DNA of 64,000 nucleotides, taken from contig NZ_CBDDJZ010000001.1 of NCBI RefSeq assembly GCF_965229915.1, forward strand, positions 620,001 through 684,000, in the 5' to 3' direction. Made by a program: the position numbers and the translations under genes. Under the pieces are notes generated by a model. It made no database searches. It saw nothing but the letters and a program-made list of their open reading frames with translations, and was not told the origin of the DNA. How positions within the stretch are numbered: position 1 is the first letter of the stretch; each line of letters begins with the position of its first letter. The DNA comes from Marinoscillum sp965229915. GTDB taxonomy: Bacteria > Bacteroidota > Bacteroidia > Cytophagales > Cyclobacteriaceae. Shown one piece after another: positions 7,085 to 14,618 of the stretch.

Positions 7085-8965
7085 TCACACCCTTTCACTC
7101 AGCTCCAGCCAGCGCATTTCTTTTTCTTCCAGCTCGGCTTTTACGCGCTCCAACTCCTCTCCTAGTTTCTGCAGTTCGTCGTAGGCTGTTTTGGTGTTCA
7201 TCTCTTCAGCCAGTTGTTCCTTCTTTTGCTCCAGCTTCTCCATCTCCTTCTCCAGTCCATCAAACTCCCGCTGCTCGTTGTAGGAAAGCTTTTTCGTTTC
7301 TGGCTTTGGCTCGGGTGCTGTAGTACTCGTCTCTTGCTTTTTAGGGCTGCTGGCTTCCTGTTTTTTGGCACTTGGCATGGCTCCCTGCTCCCGTAGATCG
7401 GTGTAGTTGCCTGGGAAGTCTCTGACCTGTCCATTGCCTTCGAATACAAACAAATGGTCCGTCAAGCGATCCATGAAATACCGGTCGTGAGATACCACTA
7501 GCAGACATCCATCAAAACTCTCCAGATAATCCTCGAGTACATTGAGCGTCATCAGGTCCAGGTCGTTGGTGGGCTCATCCAGGATCAGGAAATTGGGATT
7601 ATTCATGAGTACTCGTAGCAGCTGCAGTCTTCTTCGCTCCCCACCGCTGAGCTTGCCCACCACGTTAAACTGCATTTTAGGTGGGAACAAAAACTGATTC
7701 AGCAAACCACTGGCAGTCACCTGAGAACCATCCGCCAGTTTGATCACCTCAGCTACTTCTTTGATCACATCAATCACCCGAGCCTCCGGATCAAACTGAT
7801 GTTCTTCCTGCGTGTAGTAGCCAAACTTGGTCGTTTGGCCCACTTCGCGCTTCCCACTATCCGGTGCGATCTCACCGATCAGGATATTCAGAAAGGTGGA
7901 CTTCCCTACGCCATTTGGCCCCACAATCCCAACGCGTTCTTTGCGCTGGAAGGTGTGGTTGAAATGATCCAGTATTTTCAAATCACCAAAGCTCTTGGAG
8001 ATCTGCTCCAGCTCCATGATTTTCTTGCCTTGTCGCTCGCCTTTCAGGTTGACTTCCATCTCCTGACGGTTCACATTTTTGGAAGCCACTTCTTTGGTTT
8101 CGTAAAAGGCATCCACCCGGTACTTGGCTTTTGTACCACGTGCTTTGGGCTGCCGACGCATCCAGTCCAGCTCTTTTCGAAGCAAGTTTTTGGCTTTGTC
8201 CACTGTAGCTGCTTCGCTTGCCTCTCGCTCTGACTTTTTCTCCAGAAAGTGGGAGTAACTGCCTTTGTATTTAAAGATCTGTCCCTGATCAATTTCCAGG
8301 ATCTCGTTGGTCACCTTATCCAAAAAATACCGGTCGTGCGTTACCATCAGCAGGGTTAGGTTGGCAGTGGCCAAATAGTTTTCCAACCATTCGATCACCC
8401 GCAAGTCCAGGTGGTTGGTAGGCTCATCCAAGATCAAAAAGTCCGGGTTGACAATCAACGCCTTGGCCAGTGCCACGCGTTTACGCTGACCACCAGATAG
8501 GTCGCTCATCTTCTGGTCCAGATCATGGAGTCCCAACTCACCGAGCATTTGCTTCACATGACTTTCATAATCCCACGCATTCAAGCGATCCATTTCCTCA
8601 ATCAGCGGCGTGATGTCCGGAGCATTTTCCGGATCGATGGTTGCCTGATGCAGCGCCAATTCATAGTCACGAACGACATTGAGCTCGGCGATATCTTCTG
8701 AAAACACCGCCTGCACGATGTTGTCTTCATCATCAAAATCTGGATTTTGGGGAACCATCGCCACTCGGATACCTTTGCGGAAAGAAACCTCACCCCGATC
8801 GGGCGTTTCCAATCCGGCAATGATTTTCATGAGTGTCGACTTGCCACAGCCATTGACACCCACCAAAGCCGCTTTCTGACCCTGATCCAAACCAAACGTC
8901 AACCCCTCAAACAACTGCCGCGAGTCGTAACTCTTAGCCAGATTTTCCACTGATAAATGATTCAT
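7085..8965 (-). CDS. uup: ABC-F family ATPase, Uup-like
   Basis: 626 residues, no membrane segments: a soluble twin-ATPase protein of the ABC-F class, which acts on ribosomes or DNA structures rather than in transport. Domain 1 has Walker A G-V-N-G-C-G-K-S-T (36-44), signature L-S-G-G-Q (156-160) and Walker B L-I-L-D-E-P (177-182). The charged linker (about 240-310) follows, then domain 2 with G-P-N-G-V-G-K-S-T (349-357), L-S-G-G-E (439-443) and L-I-L-D-E-P-T-N-D. The last 90 residues are Lys/Glu-rich and coiled-coil, as in Uup (635 residues in E. coli) rather than EttA, hence the symbol. A perfect -7 box ends 5 nt upstream of the ATG, so the mRNA may be leaderless or begin inside the gene. 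Confidence 0.85.
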   Translation of the reverse strand: MNHLSVENLAKSYDSRQLFEGLTFGLDQGQKAALVGVNGCGKSTLMKIIAGLETPDRGEVSFRKGIRVAMVPQNPDFDDEDNIVQAVFSEDIAELNVVRDYELALHQATIDPENAPDITPLIEEMDRLNAWDYESHVKQMLGELGLHDLDQKMSDLSGGQRKRVALAKALIVNPDFLILDEPTNHLDLRVIEWLENYLATANLTLLMVTHDRYFLDKVTNEILEIDQGQIFKYKGSYSHFLEKKSEREASEAATVDKAKNLLRKELDWMRRQPKARGTKAKYRVDAFYETKEVASKNVNRQEMEVNLKGERQGKKIMELEQISKSFGDLKILDHFNHTFQRKERVGIVGPNGVGKSTFLNILIGEIAPDSGKREVGQTTKFGYYTQEEHQFDPEARVIDVIKEVAEVIKLADGSQVTASGLLNQFLFPPKMQFNVVGKLSGGERRRLQLLRVLMNNPNFLILDEPTNDLDLMTLNVLEDYLESFDGCLLVVSHDRYFMDRLTDHLFVFEGNGQVRDFPGNYTDLREQGAMPSAKKQEASSPKKQETSTTAPEPKPETKKLSYNEQREFDGLEKEMEKLEQKKEQLAEEMNTKTAYDELQKLGEELERVKAELEEKEMRWLELSERV

Positions 8966-8969
8966 GCCG

Positions 8970-8977
8970 CAAAGTTA
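8970..8977 (-). promoter_or_regulatory. -7 box of the uup promoter
   Basis: TAACTTTG on the minus strand, an exact match to the Bacteroidota consensus TAnnTTTG. It lies 4 nt before the annotated ATG; no clear -33 TTG is seen at the usual 19-21 nt spacing. Confidence 0.5.
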
Positions 8978-9019
8978 GTCGGCGCTACTCCAATATCTAG
9001 CAGGACTGCAAGTATTTAG

Positions 9020-9027
9020 TATCTTCG
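9020..9027 (+). promoter_or_regulatory. -7 box of the M61 peptidase promoter
   Basis: TATCTTCG, one mismatch from TAnnTTTG. A transcript starting about 7 nt downstream would begin at or after the TTG at 9032, which favours translation from the ATG at 9053. Confidence 0.4.
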
Positions 9028-9052
9028 AGGTTTGAAAACCAAACCACATTTT

Positions 9053-10831
9053 ATGCGTCTTTTTGGACTACTCCTTCTTTCACTCTTAGCTACCGGTCAG
9101 CTATTCAGTCAGGACATTACCTACACTTTGGACCTCTCCAATAGTCAGCACCACGAGTTGAAAATCAGCATTCTATTTACAGAATTAGAGGGTGAGTCCC
9201 TGGAAATCCGGATGCCCAATTCGTCTCCTGGAAGGTACGCCCTGCACAACTTTGCCAAGAACGTGTACGAAGAGCAGGCGTTTGATGGAGCGGGTAATGA
9301 AGTGGAGCTGGTGCGATTGACTCCCTTCACCTGGGAGATGCCTGTCACTAACGGAAAGGCACGATTTGACTATACCATCTATGGCAATCACGCCGACGGC
9401 ACCTACCTGGGCGTAGATGCTAAAAAACTACATATGAACATGCCCGCAACCTTCGCTTATGGCACCGGTCTGGAAGATCGAAAAATCAACCTGGTGATAC
9501 CGAAGAAAGAAGGCTGGTCGGTTGCTACACAATTGGTTAAAGAAAACGAGACCACTTACTCAGCTCCCAATTATTATTACTTCTACGATAGCCCAACCAT
9601 GGTAGGAAAAATTGACTGGCGCGAGTGGCAGGTAGACGGCCAAACCATACAGCTGGCCATGATGCACGAGGGTACCAATCAGGAGCTAGATGACTACACC
9701 GAATGGGTGAAAAAAGTGGTTGCTGAGCAGCAGTCGATTTATGGAGAACTTCCTTCATTTGATTATGGGCGATACACCTTTCTGGTAGCGTACAATCCAT
9801 GGGTAGATGGCGATGGCATGGAGCACCGCAACTCCACCGTATGTACGAGTACCGGCTCATTGGAAAAAAATGCGTCCGGTTTGATCGGAACGATCTCACA
9901 TGAATTCTTCCATGCCTGGAATATCGAACGCATACGTCCCAAGTCTTTGGAGCCGTTTGATTTTGACCAGGCAAATCTATCAGAAGCACTTTGGTTTGGA
10001 GAAGGCTTTACTTCCTACTTTGATGACCTGTCGCTGACCCGAGCTGGTATTTACAGCCCTGAGCAATATGTCAATAGCTTAGTCGGTGGGCTCAATTATG
10101 TACTCAATAGTCCTAGCCGGGAATTTCGTGGCCCGATCAAAATGAGTTACAACGCCACTTTTGTTGACGCTGGAACGGCCAATGATGCTACCAACTACTC
10201 CAATAATTTCGTGAGCTATTACAGCTATGGATCAGTGATCGGCTTGGGGCTGGATCTCACCTTGCGCGTAGAGTTCAACAAAACACTGGATGAATACATG
10301 CGCATGGTGTGGGAGCAATATGGCAAGCCAGAGATTCCATACACCATGGAAAACCTGGAAGATGTACTGGCCCAGCTAACCAACAAGAACTTTGCTGAGA
10401 CATTCTTCAAAGAGCAAATCCAGGGAAGCAAAATACCCGACTTTGATGCATTATTTGAGGAGTTTGGTATCAAGATGTCACTTCAAAATCCAAACTCAGC
10501 CTACTTTGCTAATCCTAAAATCAATGACAACAACCAGGTGCAAAGTACCGTCATGCGGGGAACCGCTTTTTACGAAGCGGGTATTGAGCAAGGTGACAAG
10601 ATTATAAGCGTGAACGGCACCACGATCAACACTACAGCGGATTTGAATAGAGAGATCAACGCCATGGAAATCGGCAAGACTTATGCGATTGAATACGAGC
10701 AACTGGGCGAAGTAAAAACCGGTAGCTTCACTGCGAAGCAAGATCCCAGGATCATGCTTTCTTACCTCTCAGATGACAAACTGAGCAAGAAGATTGTGAA
10801 GCGACGAAATGAGTGGTTAGAGATTAAGTGA
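9053..10831 (+). CDS. M61 family metallopeptidase with PDZ domain
   Basis: 592 residues from the ATG at 9053; a TTG at 9032 in the same frame is an alternative, but the candidate -7 box at 9020-9027 puts it at the transcript start. Signal peptide MRLFGLLLLSLLATGQLFSQ, so exported. The zinc motif H-E-F-F-H (H283 and H287 in this numbering) is followed by the third ligand in W-F-G-E-G-F-T-S-Y-F, the arrangement of glycyl aminopeptidase-like M61 enzymes. The N-terminal region is the beta-rich M61_N domain. Near residues 480-570 lies a PDZ domain (G-I-E-Q-G-D-K-I-I-S-V-N-G). The enzyme probably trims peptides in the periplasm. It is divergent from the uup gene, with a 66-bp shared control region. 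Confidence 0.9.
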   Translation: MRLFGLLLLSLLATGQLFSQDITYTLDLSNSQHHELKISILFTELEGESLEIRMPNSSPGRYALHNFAKNVYEEQAFDGAGNEVELVRLTPFTWEMPVTNGKARFDYTIYGNHADGTYLGVDAKKLHMNMPATFAYGTGLEDRKINLVIPKKEGWSVATQLVKENETTYSAPNYYYFYDSPTMVGKIDWREWQVDGQTIQLAMMHEGTNQELDDYTEWVKKVVAEQQSIYGELPSFDYGRYTFLVAYNPWVDGDGMEHRNSTVCTSTGSLEKNASGLIGTISHEFFHAWNIERIRPKSLEPFDFDQANLSEALWFGEGFTSYFDDLSLTRAGIYSPEQYVNSLVGGLNYVLNSPSREFRGPIKMSYNATFVDAGTANDATNYSNNFVSYYSYGSVIGLGLDLTLRVEFNKTLDEYMRMVWEQYGKPEIPYTMENLEDVLAQLTNKNFAETFFKEQIQGSKIPDFDALFEEFGIKMSLQNPNSAYFANPKINDNNQVQSTVMRGTAFYEAGIEQGDKIISVNGTTINTTADLNREINAMEIGKTYAIEYEQLGEVKTGSFTAKQDPRIMLSYLSDDKLSKKIVKRRNEWLEIK

Positions 10832-10962
10832 TTAATTAACCGCTCGGGTCTTAAAAATCTCTACTGAGCTATCTAGTGGGATGCTTAGAGCTATTATCCA
10901 ATTGACTCATTGTACAACTCACCCCAGAGTTTAAAAATAGAAAGAATAACAATCTATCAAAG

Positions 10963-11104
10963 GGGGCTGTCTCAAAAGTCTGAAATTGGTGTCATTCTGA
11001 ATTTATTTCAGAATCTATGTAGTTGAATATCAATGCATTTTAGATCCTGACATTCCATGCGGAACCAGTTCAGGATGACAAGAGCCCGCTTTTGAGACAG
11101 CCCC
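10963..11104. mobile_element. 142-bp MITE-like element with perfect 16-bp terminal inverted repeats
   Basis: Ends are GGGGCTGTCTCAAAAG (10963-10978) and CTTTTGAGACAGCCCC (11089-11104), perfect inverted copies. Such GGGGCTGTCTCAAAA ends are seen on transposons of IS families, so this is probably a non-autonomous derivative moved by a transposase encoded elsewhere. The interior contains two smaller hairpins: ATTCTGAA/TTCAGAAT (10994-11014) and ATCCTGA/TCAGGAT (11044-11076). No open reading frame and no clear target-site duplication are present. Confidence 0.75.
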
Positions 11105-11557
11105 ATGGGAAGAGTTGTTTGATATTGCTTATATAGAGATTTTGGGTCATAAACATCAGAATAAGAAATACATTGCACAACGCGCAGATTTTTCTTGGTC
11201 CAGCATATTCTTATGGCATTTCAATCTCTGCGATCACAGCTTTCTCGGTGGTTTGATCAAGCTAAAAAAAGAAGACGCAGCCCCCGGGTGGGAGCCACGT
11301 CAATCTATCACCGCCTAACCTAAAAAGGTGTCTTTAATTTCTTTAATTCACAAACAACTAATTCAGGGGGTTTAGTTCCGATTCTGTAAAAGAAATCTAG
11401 CTTGTGAATCTTCTTGCATGACTAACACCAATAGGCTTGAATATGTTGTGCATGAATCGACAAAATGCAGTAGCCATGACATTTTTTTACATTAACGGGA
11501 AAAATCATGTCTGAACAACTCCTCAGAACGTTTGTTTGTACATTAAACTTTGAACCC
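11105..11557. other. intergenic stretch without a recognised gene
   Basis: AT-rich sequence between the MITE-like element and msrA. A 67-codon frame (11115-11318) has a composition unlike the neighbouring proteins and no recognisable domain. A GC-rich patch at 11276-11315 and a small inverted repeat ACCT-AAAA-AGGT at about 11318-11330 are the only local structure; nothing definite is supported. The bases before the msrA ATG contain TTAAACTTTG, a loose fit to a -7 box. Confidence 0.5.
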
Positions 11558-12217
11558 ATGAAACGTTTCTTTTTCCCAATACTGGTTTTTATTCTATTGA
11601 GCTGCACTTCTCAGGGTGGCACCAACTCCGAAAACACTGACACTGAGGTGGTTCGTACTGAGTTTGCTCATGCGGCAGCACTGGACACAGCTACTTTCGC
11701 AGGTGGATGCTTCTGGTGTGTGGAGGCCTCCTTTGAGCAAATCAAAGGAGTAGCTGAGGCGGTCTCTGGATATGCCGGAGGAAAAGCATCAGATGCCAAC
11801 TACAAAATGGTAAGCTATGGACGTACCGAACATGCGGAGACAGTTCAGGTCTATTACGATCCTGATGTCATCGATTACAAAACTCTACTAGATATCTTCT
11901 TTACAGCTCACGACCCCACACAACTCAACCGACAAGGTCCGGATGTAGGCAGGCAGTACCGAAGTGCTATTTTCTACCATAATGAGCAACAAAAGCAGTT
12001 GGCGGAAGCCAAAATGAAGTCACTAGCTGAAGACTACCCGAAACCGATCGTCACCCAACTCAATGCTTATACGGCTTTTTATCCAGCAGAAGATTACCAT
12101 CAGGACTATGAAGAGAAGCATCCGTACGATCGCTACATCATGAATGTCTCAAGACCAAAGATTAATCGAGTGAAAAAGCGGTTTGCAGCTATTCTGAAGG
12201 AGGAATATAAAGACTAA
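11558..12217 (+). CDS. msrA: peptide-methionine (S)-S-oxide reductase, lipoprotein form
   Basis: Start set at the ATG 11558, which gives a lipoprotein signal MKRFFFPILVFILLSC (C16 lipidated); the frame extends upstream to 11507 but only with hydrophilic residues. About 219 residues. The catalytic motif G-G-C-F-W-C (C51 nucleophile) and the segments S-G-Y-A-G-G, H-A-E-T-V, F-F-T-A-H-D-P-T, G-R-Q-Y-R-S and A-E-D-Y-H-Q-D-Y are all diagnostic of MsrA, which reduces methionine-S-sulfoxide in damaged proteins. The lipid anchor places repair in the envelope. The resolving cysteine is not obvious beyond C54. Its stop codon overlaps the convergent oxygenase gene by 4 nt. Confidence 0.93.
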   Translation: MKRFFFPILVFILLSCTSQGGTNSENTDTEVVRTEFAHAAALDTATFAGGCFWCVEASFEQIKGVAEAVSGYAGGKASDANYKMVSYGRTEHAETVQVYYDPDVIDYKTLLDIFFTAHDPTQLNRQGPDVGRQYRSAIFYHNEQQKQLAEAKMKSLAEDYPKPIVTQLNAYTAFYPAEDYHQDYEEKHPYDRYIMNVSRPKINRVKKRFAAILKEEYKD

Positions 12218-12849
12218 ACTCCTGGATCATAAAACGTCAAGCCAGGTGGCTGATACAGCAGCCACCCGGTGAGGCTGTATCGATCTTTGTTGGTCATAAG
12301 CACTTCATGCTCCACCTTATCACTGCGCATGATTACGCAACGTTTGGCTACTGGAGCAATGGTCCGTTCTTCTTCATTTAGAAATACTTTTAGCTCACCA
12401 CCATCCCCTTCTTGCCAGTTTTTGTTGAGATAGAGGATAAATGAAATGAGTCGGTTGCTGCGATGGTTGAACTGATCCAGATGGCGCTTGTAGAAGGTAC
12501 CTGCTGGATAGTGTGCCATGTGAAATTCCGAACCGGAAAGGCTCAAGTAGCAATACCTATTCAGCACACCGATGGCCTCATCCACTCGGGCGAAGAAATC
12601 TGCCAGCTCTACATCCTTGGATCGATCCAGCCAGCGAATGTAATCCCCACGGATCTCTACTTTTTGCTGAAAACCCGCTCCGGTTCCAATTCCGGCCCGT
12701 TTGAAATCCTCTTCCTCAAGCGTTTCCTGAAAATAGCTTAAAAAAACATCCAGATCCTGATCGGTGATAAAATCATCAATCACCAGGTAATTGTCTTCTG
12801 ACAGCTGATCAACCCAGTTGAGCCAGATGTCCTCATCGAATGTATTCAA
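12214..12849 (-). CDS. 2OG-Fe(II) oxygenase (prolyl 4-hydroxylase-like)
   Basis: 211 residues, soluble, no signal peptide. The double-stranded beta-helix iron site is complete: H123-x-D125 (K-R-H-L-D-Q-F), distal H181 (V-E-H-E-V-L) and the 2-oxoglutarate-binding R190 (R-Y-S-L-T-G-W). The segment L-I-S-F-I-L-Y-L-N and G-D-G-G-E-L are typical of the P4Hc/SM-20 branch, which hydroxylates a protein side chain, often a proline on a ribosomal or elongation factor; the target here is unknown. The gene is convergent with msrA, the two stop codons overlapping as CTAA at 12214-12217, so no terminator separates them. Confidence 0.88.
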   Translation of the reverse strand: MNTFDEDIWLNWVDQLSEDNYLVIDDFITDQDLDVFLSYFQETLEEEDFKRAGIGTGAGFQQKVEIRGDYIRWLDRSKDVELADFFARVDEAIGVLNRYCYLSLSGSEFHMAHYPAGTFYKRHLDQFNHRSNRLISFILYLNKNWQEGDGGELKVFLNEEERTIAPVAKRCVIMRSDKVEHEVLMTNKDRYSLTGWLLYQPPGLTFYDPGV

Positions 12850-12941
12850 ATAGGTAGTTAAAATAACGCGCGAATGTAGTACGCTTTCTAAAGATAAACG
12901 GTTCCATTAAATTACTTTTTTGAACTCAATTTTTCTGATCT

Positions 12942-13340
12942 ATGAATAAGCGATTATTTATCCGCAAAGCTTTATTATCTCTTGGTGCAGTAGGCTTAGT
13001 TTCTCATGTTAAGGCTCAGCCAAAAAAAGTCATCAAAGGCCGATTCATTCATATGGTTTACTTCTGGCTTACTCCTGAGGCGAATGCAGATACCTTTATC
13101 CAAAATACGGAAGACTTTCTGAAAAAAGTAGACGTGATCAGAGGCTACCACCTCGGAAAACCAGCTGGAACGCCCAGAGAGGTAGTTGATAATAGCTACT
13201 CCGTGAGTTTGGTAGTCACGTTTGATAGTAAAGAAGATCAGGACATCTATCAAAAGCATGAGGCGCATCTCAAGTATATTGAGGACAATAACACCCAGTG
13301 GACAGAAGTCAAAATTTACGATTCGTGGGGAGCTCTTTAG
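12942..13340 (+). CDS. Dabb (stress-responsive A/B barrel) domain protein, exported
   Basis: 132 residues. N terminus MNKRLFIRKALLSLGAVGLVSHVKAQ is a signal peptide with basic residues, cleaved after A-Q at about 26; a twin-Arg motif is absent. The mature part follows the Dabb pattern: I-H-M-V-Y-F-W-L near the start, a G-Y-H-L-G-K turn, S-L-V-V-T-F-D and Y-Q-K-H-E-A-H-L-K-Y, the last being the usual tyrosine/histidine helix. Dabb domains form small dimeric ferredoxin-like barrels of varied function. Convergent with the GAF protein gene, overlapping by 4 nt. Confidence 0.82.
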   Translation: MNKRLFIRKALLSLGAVGLVSHVKAQPKKVIKGRFIHMVYFWLTPEANADTFIQNTEDFLKKVDVIRGYHLGKPAGTPREVVDNSYSVSLVVTFDSKEDQDIYQKHEAHLKYIEDNNTQWTEVKIYDSWGAL

Positions 13341-14533
13341 TAACGGCTCTTCACCACAGAAAACAATAACTGGATACTTCCTTCGGATAGTTTGAACGTA
13401 ATGGTGGGCTCCTCAGCGGTATGATTTTTAAGCTCCCTGACAATCTCTCCCAGTACAGCTTCTGACAAGTCCTCACATGCTATAATCAATGCGGCACGTA
13501 CCTCCTGATCTTCGATAGACATACGAATTTTGTGATGATTGCCGGCTTTCTTGATGCCATTGGCCACCAGTGTGAGTGTCAGTGCTACAATAGAAGACCC
13601 AAGTGTACGTGGAGTGGAAATCTGAGGGTCAAACTCCAGTTCTGGCAGCAGTACTCCACCGACTTCTTTGGTCACGTGACGTGCCAGTTCACGTCCTGAC
13701 TCTGCCACTTCTGATAGCATGGTACTAGTGGTGGGTTGGAAAACGTGACCGAGGGCCTCCAGAGAGTCCTCTGTATCTTCGATACTCGCTTCTATGTCGT
13801 AGAGGCCATTTTCACATCGTTCGAGTGAACTTCGTGCATCTTCCAGCATTTTGCGGATCTCATTTTTGGATTTAGGCTCGCCATAGAGTGTCATTTCAAT
13901 AATCCTCAGAAAGGTAGACAACTCTCTGGTAGCCACCATTCCTTCTGATACGCTGCTTTTGATCGGCTTAATCGACCCCATGGCCTCTTTTAGCGCAGGA
14001 GAGGCTGCCTTCCCAATCAAATTGCTGTGATCCTTCCTTTTGGATTTGTTTAATTCTGCCAACCGTTCATTAACGAGATCAGCCAGTTTTTTAAGGTTTT
14101 CCTTCTCCTCTTCACTGAATGCATGCGGTTCGGTATCCAAAACACAAAGCGACCCGATGACCGTATTATTGGATTTGATCGGCATACCCAGATAAGCGCG
14201 AATGCCATATTCTTCTACTATTTGCTGAGGGATACCTTTCATTCCCTGTGCATCTACCAACTCCAACGGCTGTTCGGTGGTCACCACAAACTGGCAAAAA
14301 GAAACATCTTTATCAGTACCTCGGGATTTGGCCAAATCCTCAGGCAGCCCATAATGTGCTTTGAAAAATTGCAGTTGTTCCATCACCACAGTCACCAGAG
14401 CAATGGGTGTTTTCAACTTTTTGGCCGCATCGTTGACGATTCGCATTAACTGCTCGTCCTCAGCCTCAGCTAACAATTCCCTGGTGAAGGGCAATTCATC
14501 AGAGGAGAATCTGGCATCTAGAGCACTTTCCAT
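13337..14533 (-). CDS. GAF domain protein with unassigned C-terminal region
   Basis: 398 residues, soluble. Residues about 20-155 are a GAF domain (I-A-L-V-T-V-V, the D-V-S-F-C-Q-F-V segment, A-Y-L-G-M-P-I and I-G-S-L-C-V-L-D), as in bacterial sensors that bind small ligands or chromophores. Residues 160-300 are helical with many charged residues and could form a coiled-coil dimer. The last 100 residues (L-G-S-S-I-V-A-L-T-L-T-L-V-A-N-G-I and then K-I-R-M-S-I) are laid out a little like a GHKL ATPase domain but lack an N box or glycine motifs, and no phospho-acceptor His is evident. A histidine kinase relative that has lost catalysis is one possibility, not established. Confidence 0.75.
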   Translation of the reverse strand: MESALDARFSSDELPFTRELLAEAEDEQLMRIVNDAAKKLKTPIALVTVVMEQLQFFKAHYGLPEDLAKSRGTDKDVSFCQFVVTTEQPLELVDAQGMKGIPQQIVEEYGIRAYLGMPIKSNNTVIGSLCVLDTEPHAFSEEEKENLKKLADLVNERLAELNKSKRKDHSNLIGKAASPALKEAMGSIKPIKSSVSEGMVATRELSTFLRIIEMTLYGEPKSKNEIRKMLEDARSSLERCENGLYDIEASIEDTEDSLEALGHVFQPTTSTMLSEVAESGRELARHVTKEVGGVLLPELEFDPQISTPRTLGSSIVALTLTLVANGIKKAGNHHKIRMSIEDQEVRAALIIACEDLSEAVLGEIVRELKNHTAEEPTITFKLSEGSIQLLFSVVKSRY

Positions 14534-14618
14534 ATACAGTGTGAGTTGTAGATCAACAAATGATCAAGCTGGTGTGGTAAATATAGCTACTAAGACGTAA
14601 AACATGCAATAAACCAAC

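Noticed and set aside
7799..8233. 144-codon plus-strand frame inside the ABC-F gene
   Set aside because: Antisense shadow of a well-defined gene.
11115..11318. 67-codon open frame after the MITE-like element
   Set aside because: No start context, no recognisable domain, composition unlike neighbouring proteins, and it spans a GC-rich non-coding patch.
11276..11335. possible riboswitch or leader RNA upstream of msrA
   Set aside because: GC-rich patch with small inverted repeats, but no known aptamer core could be recognised.
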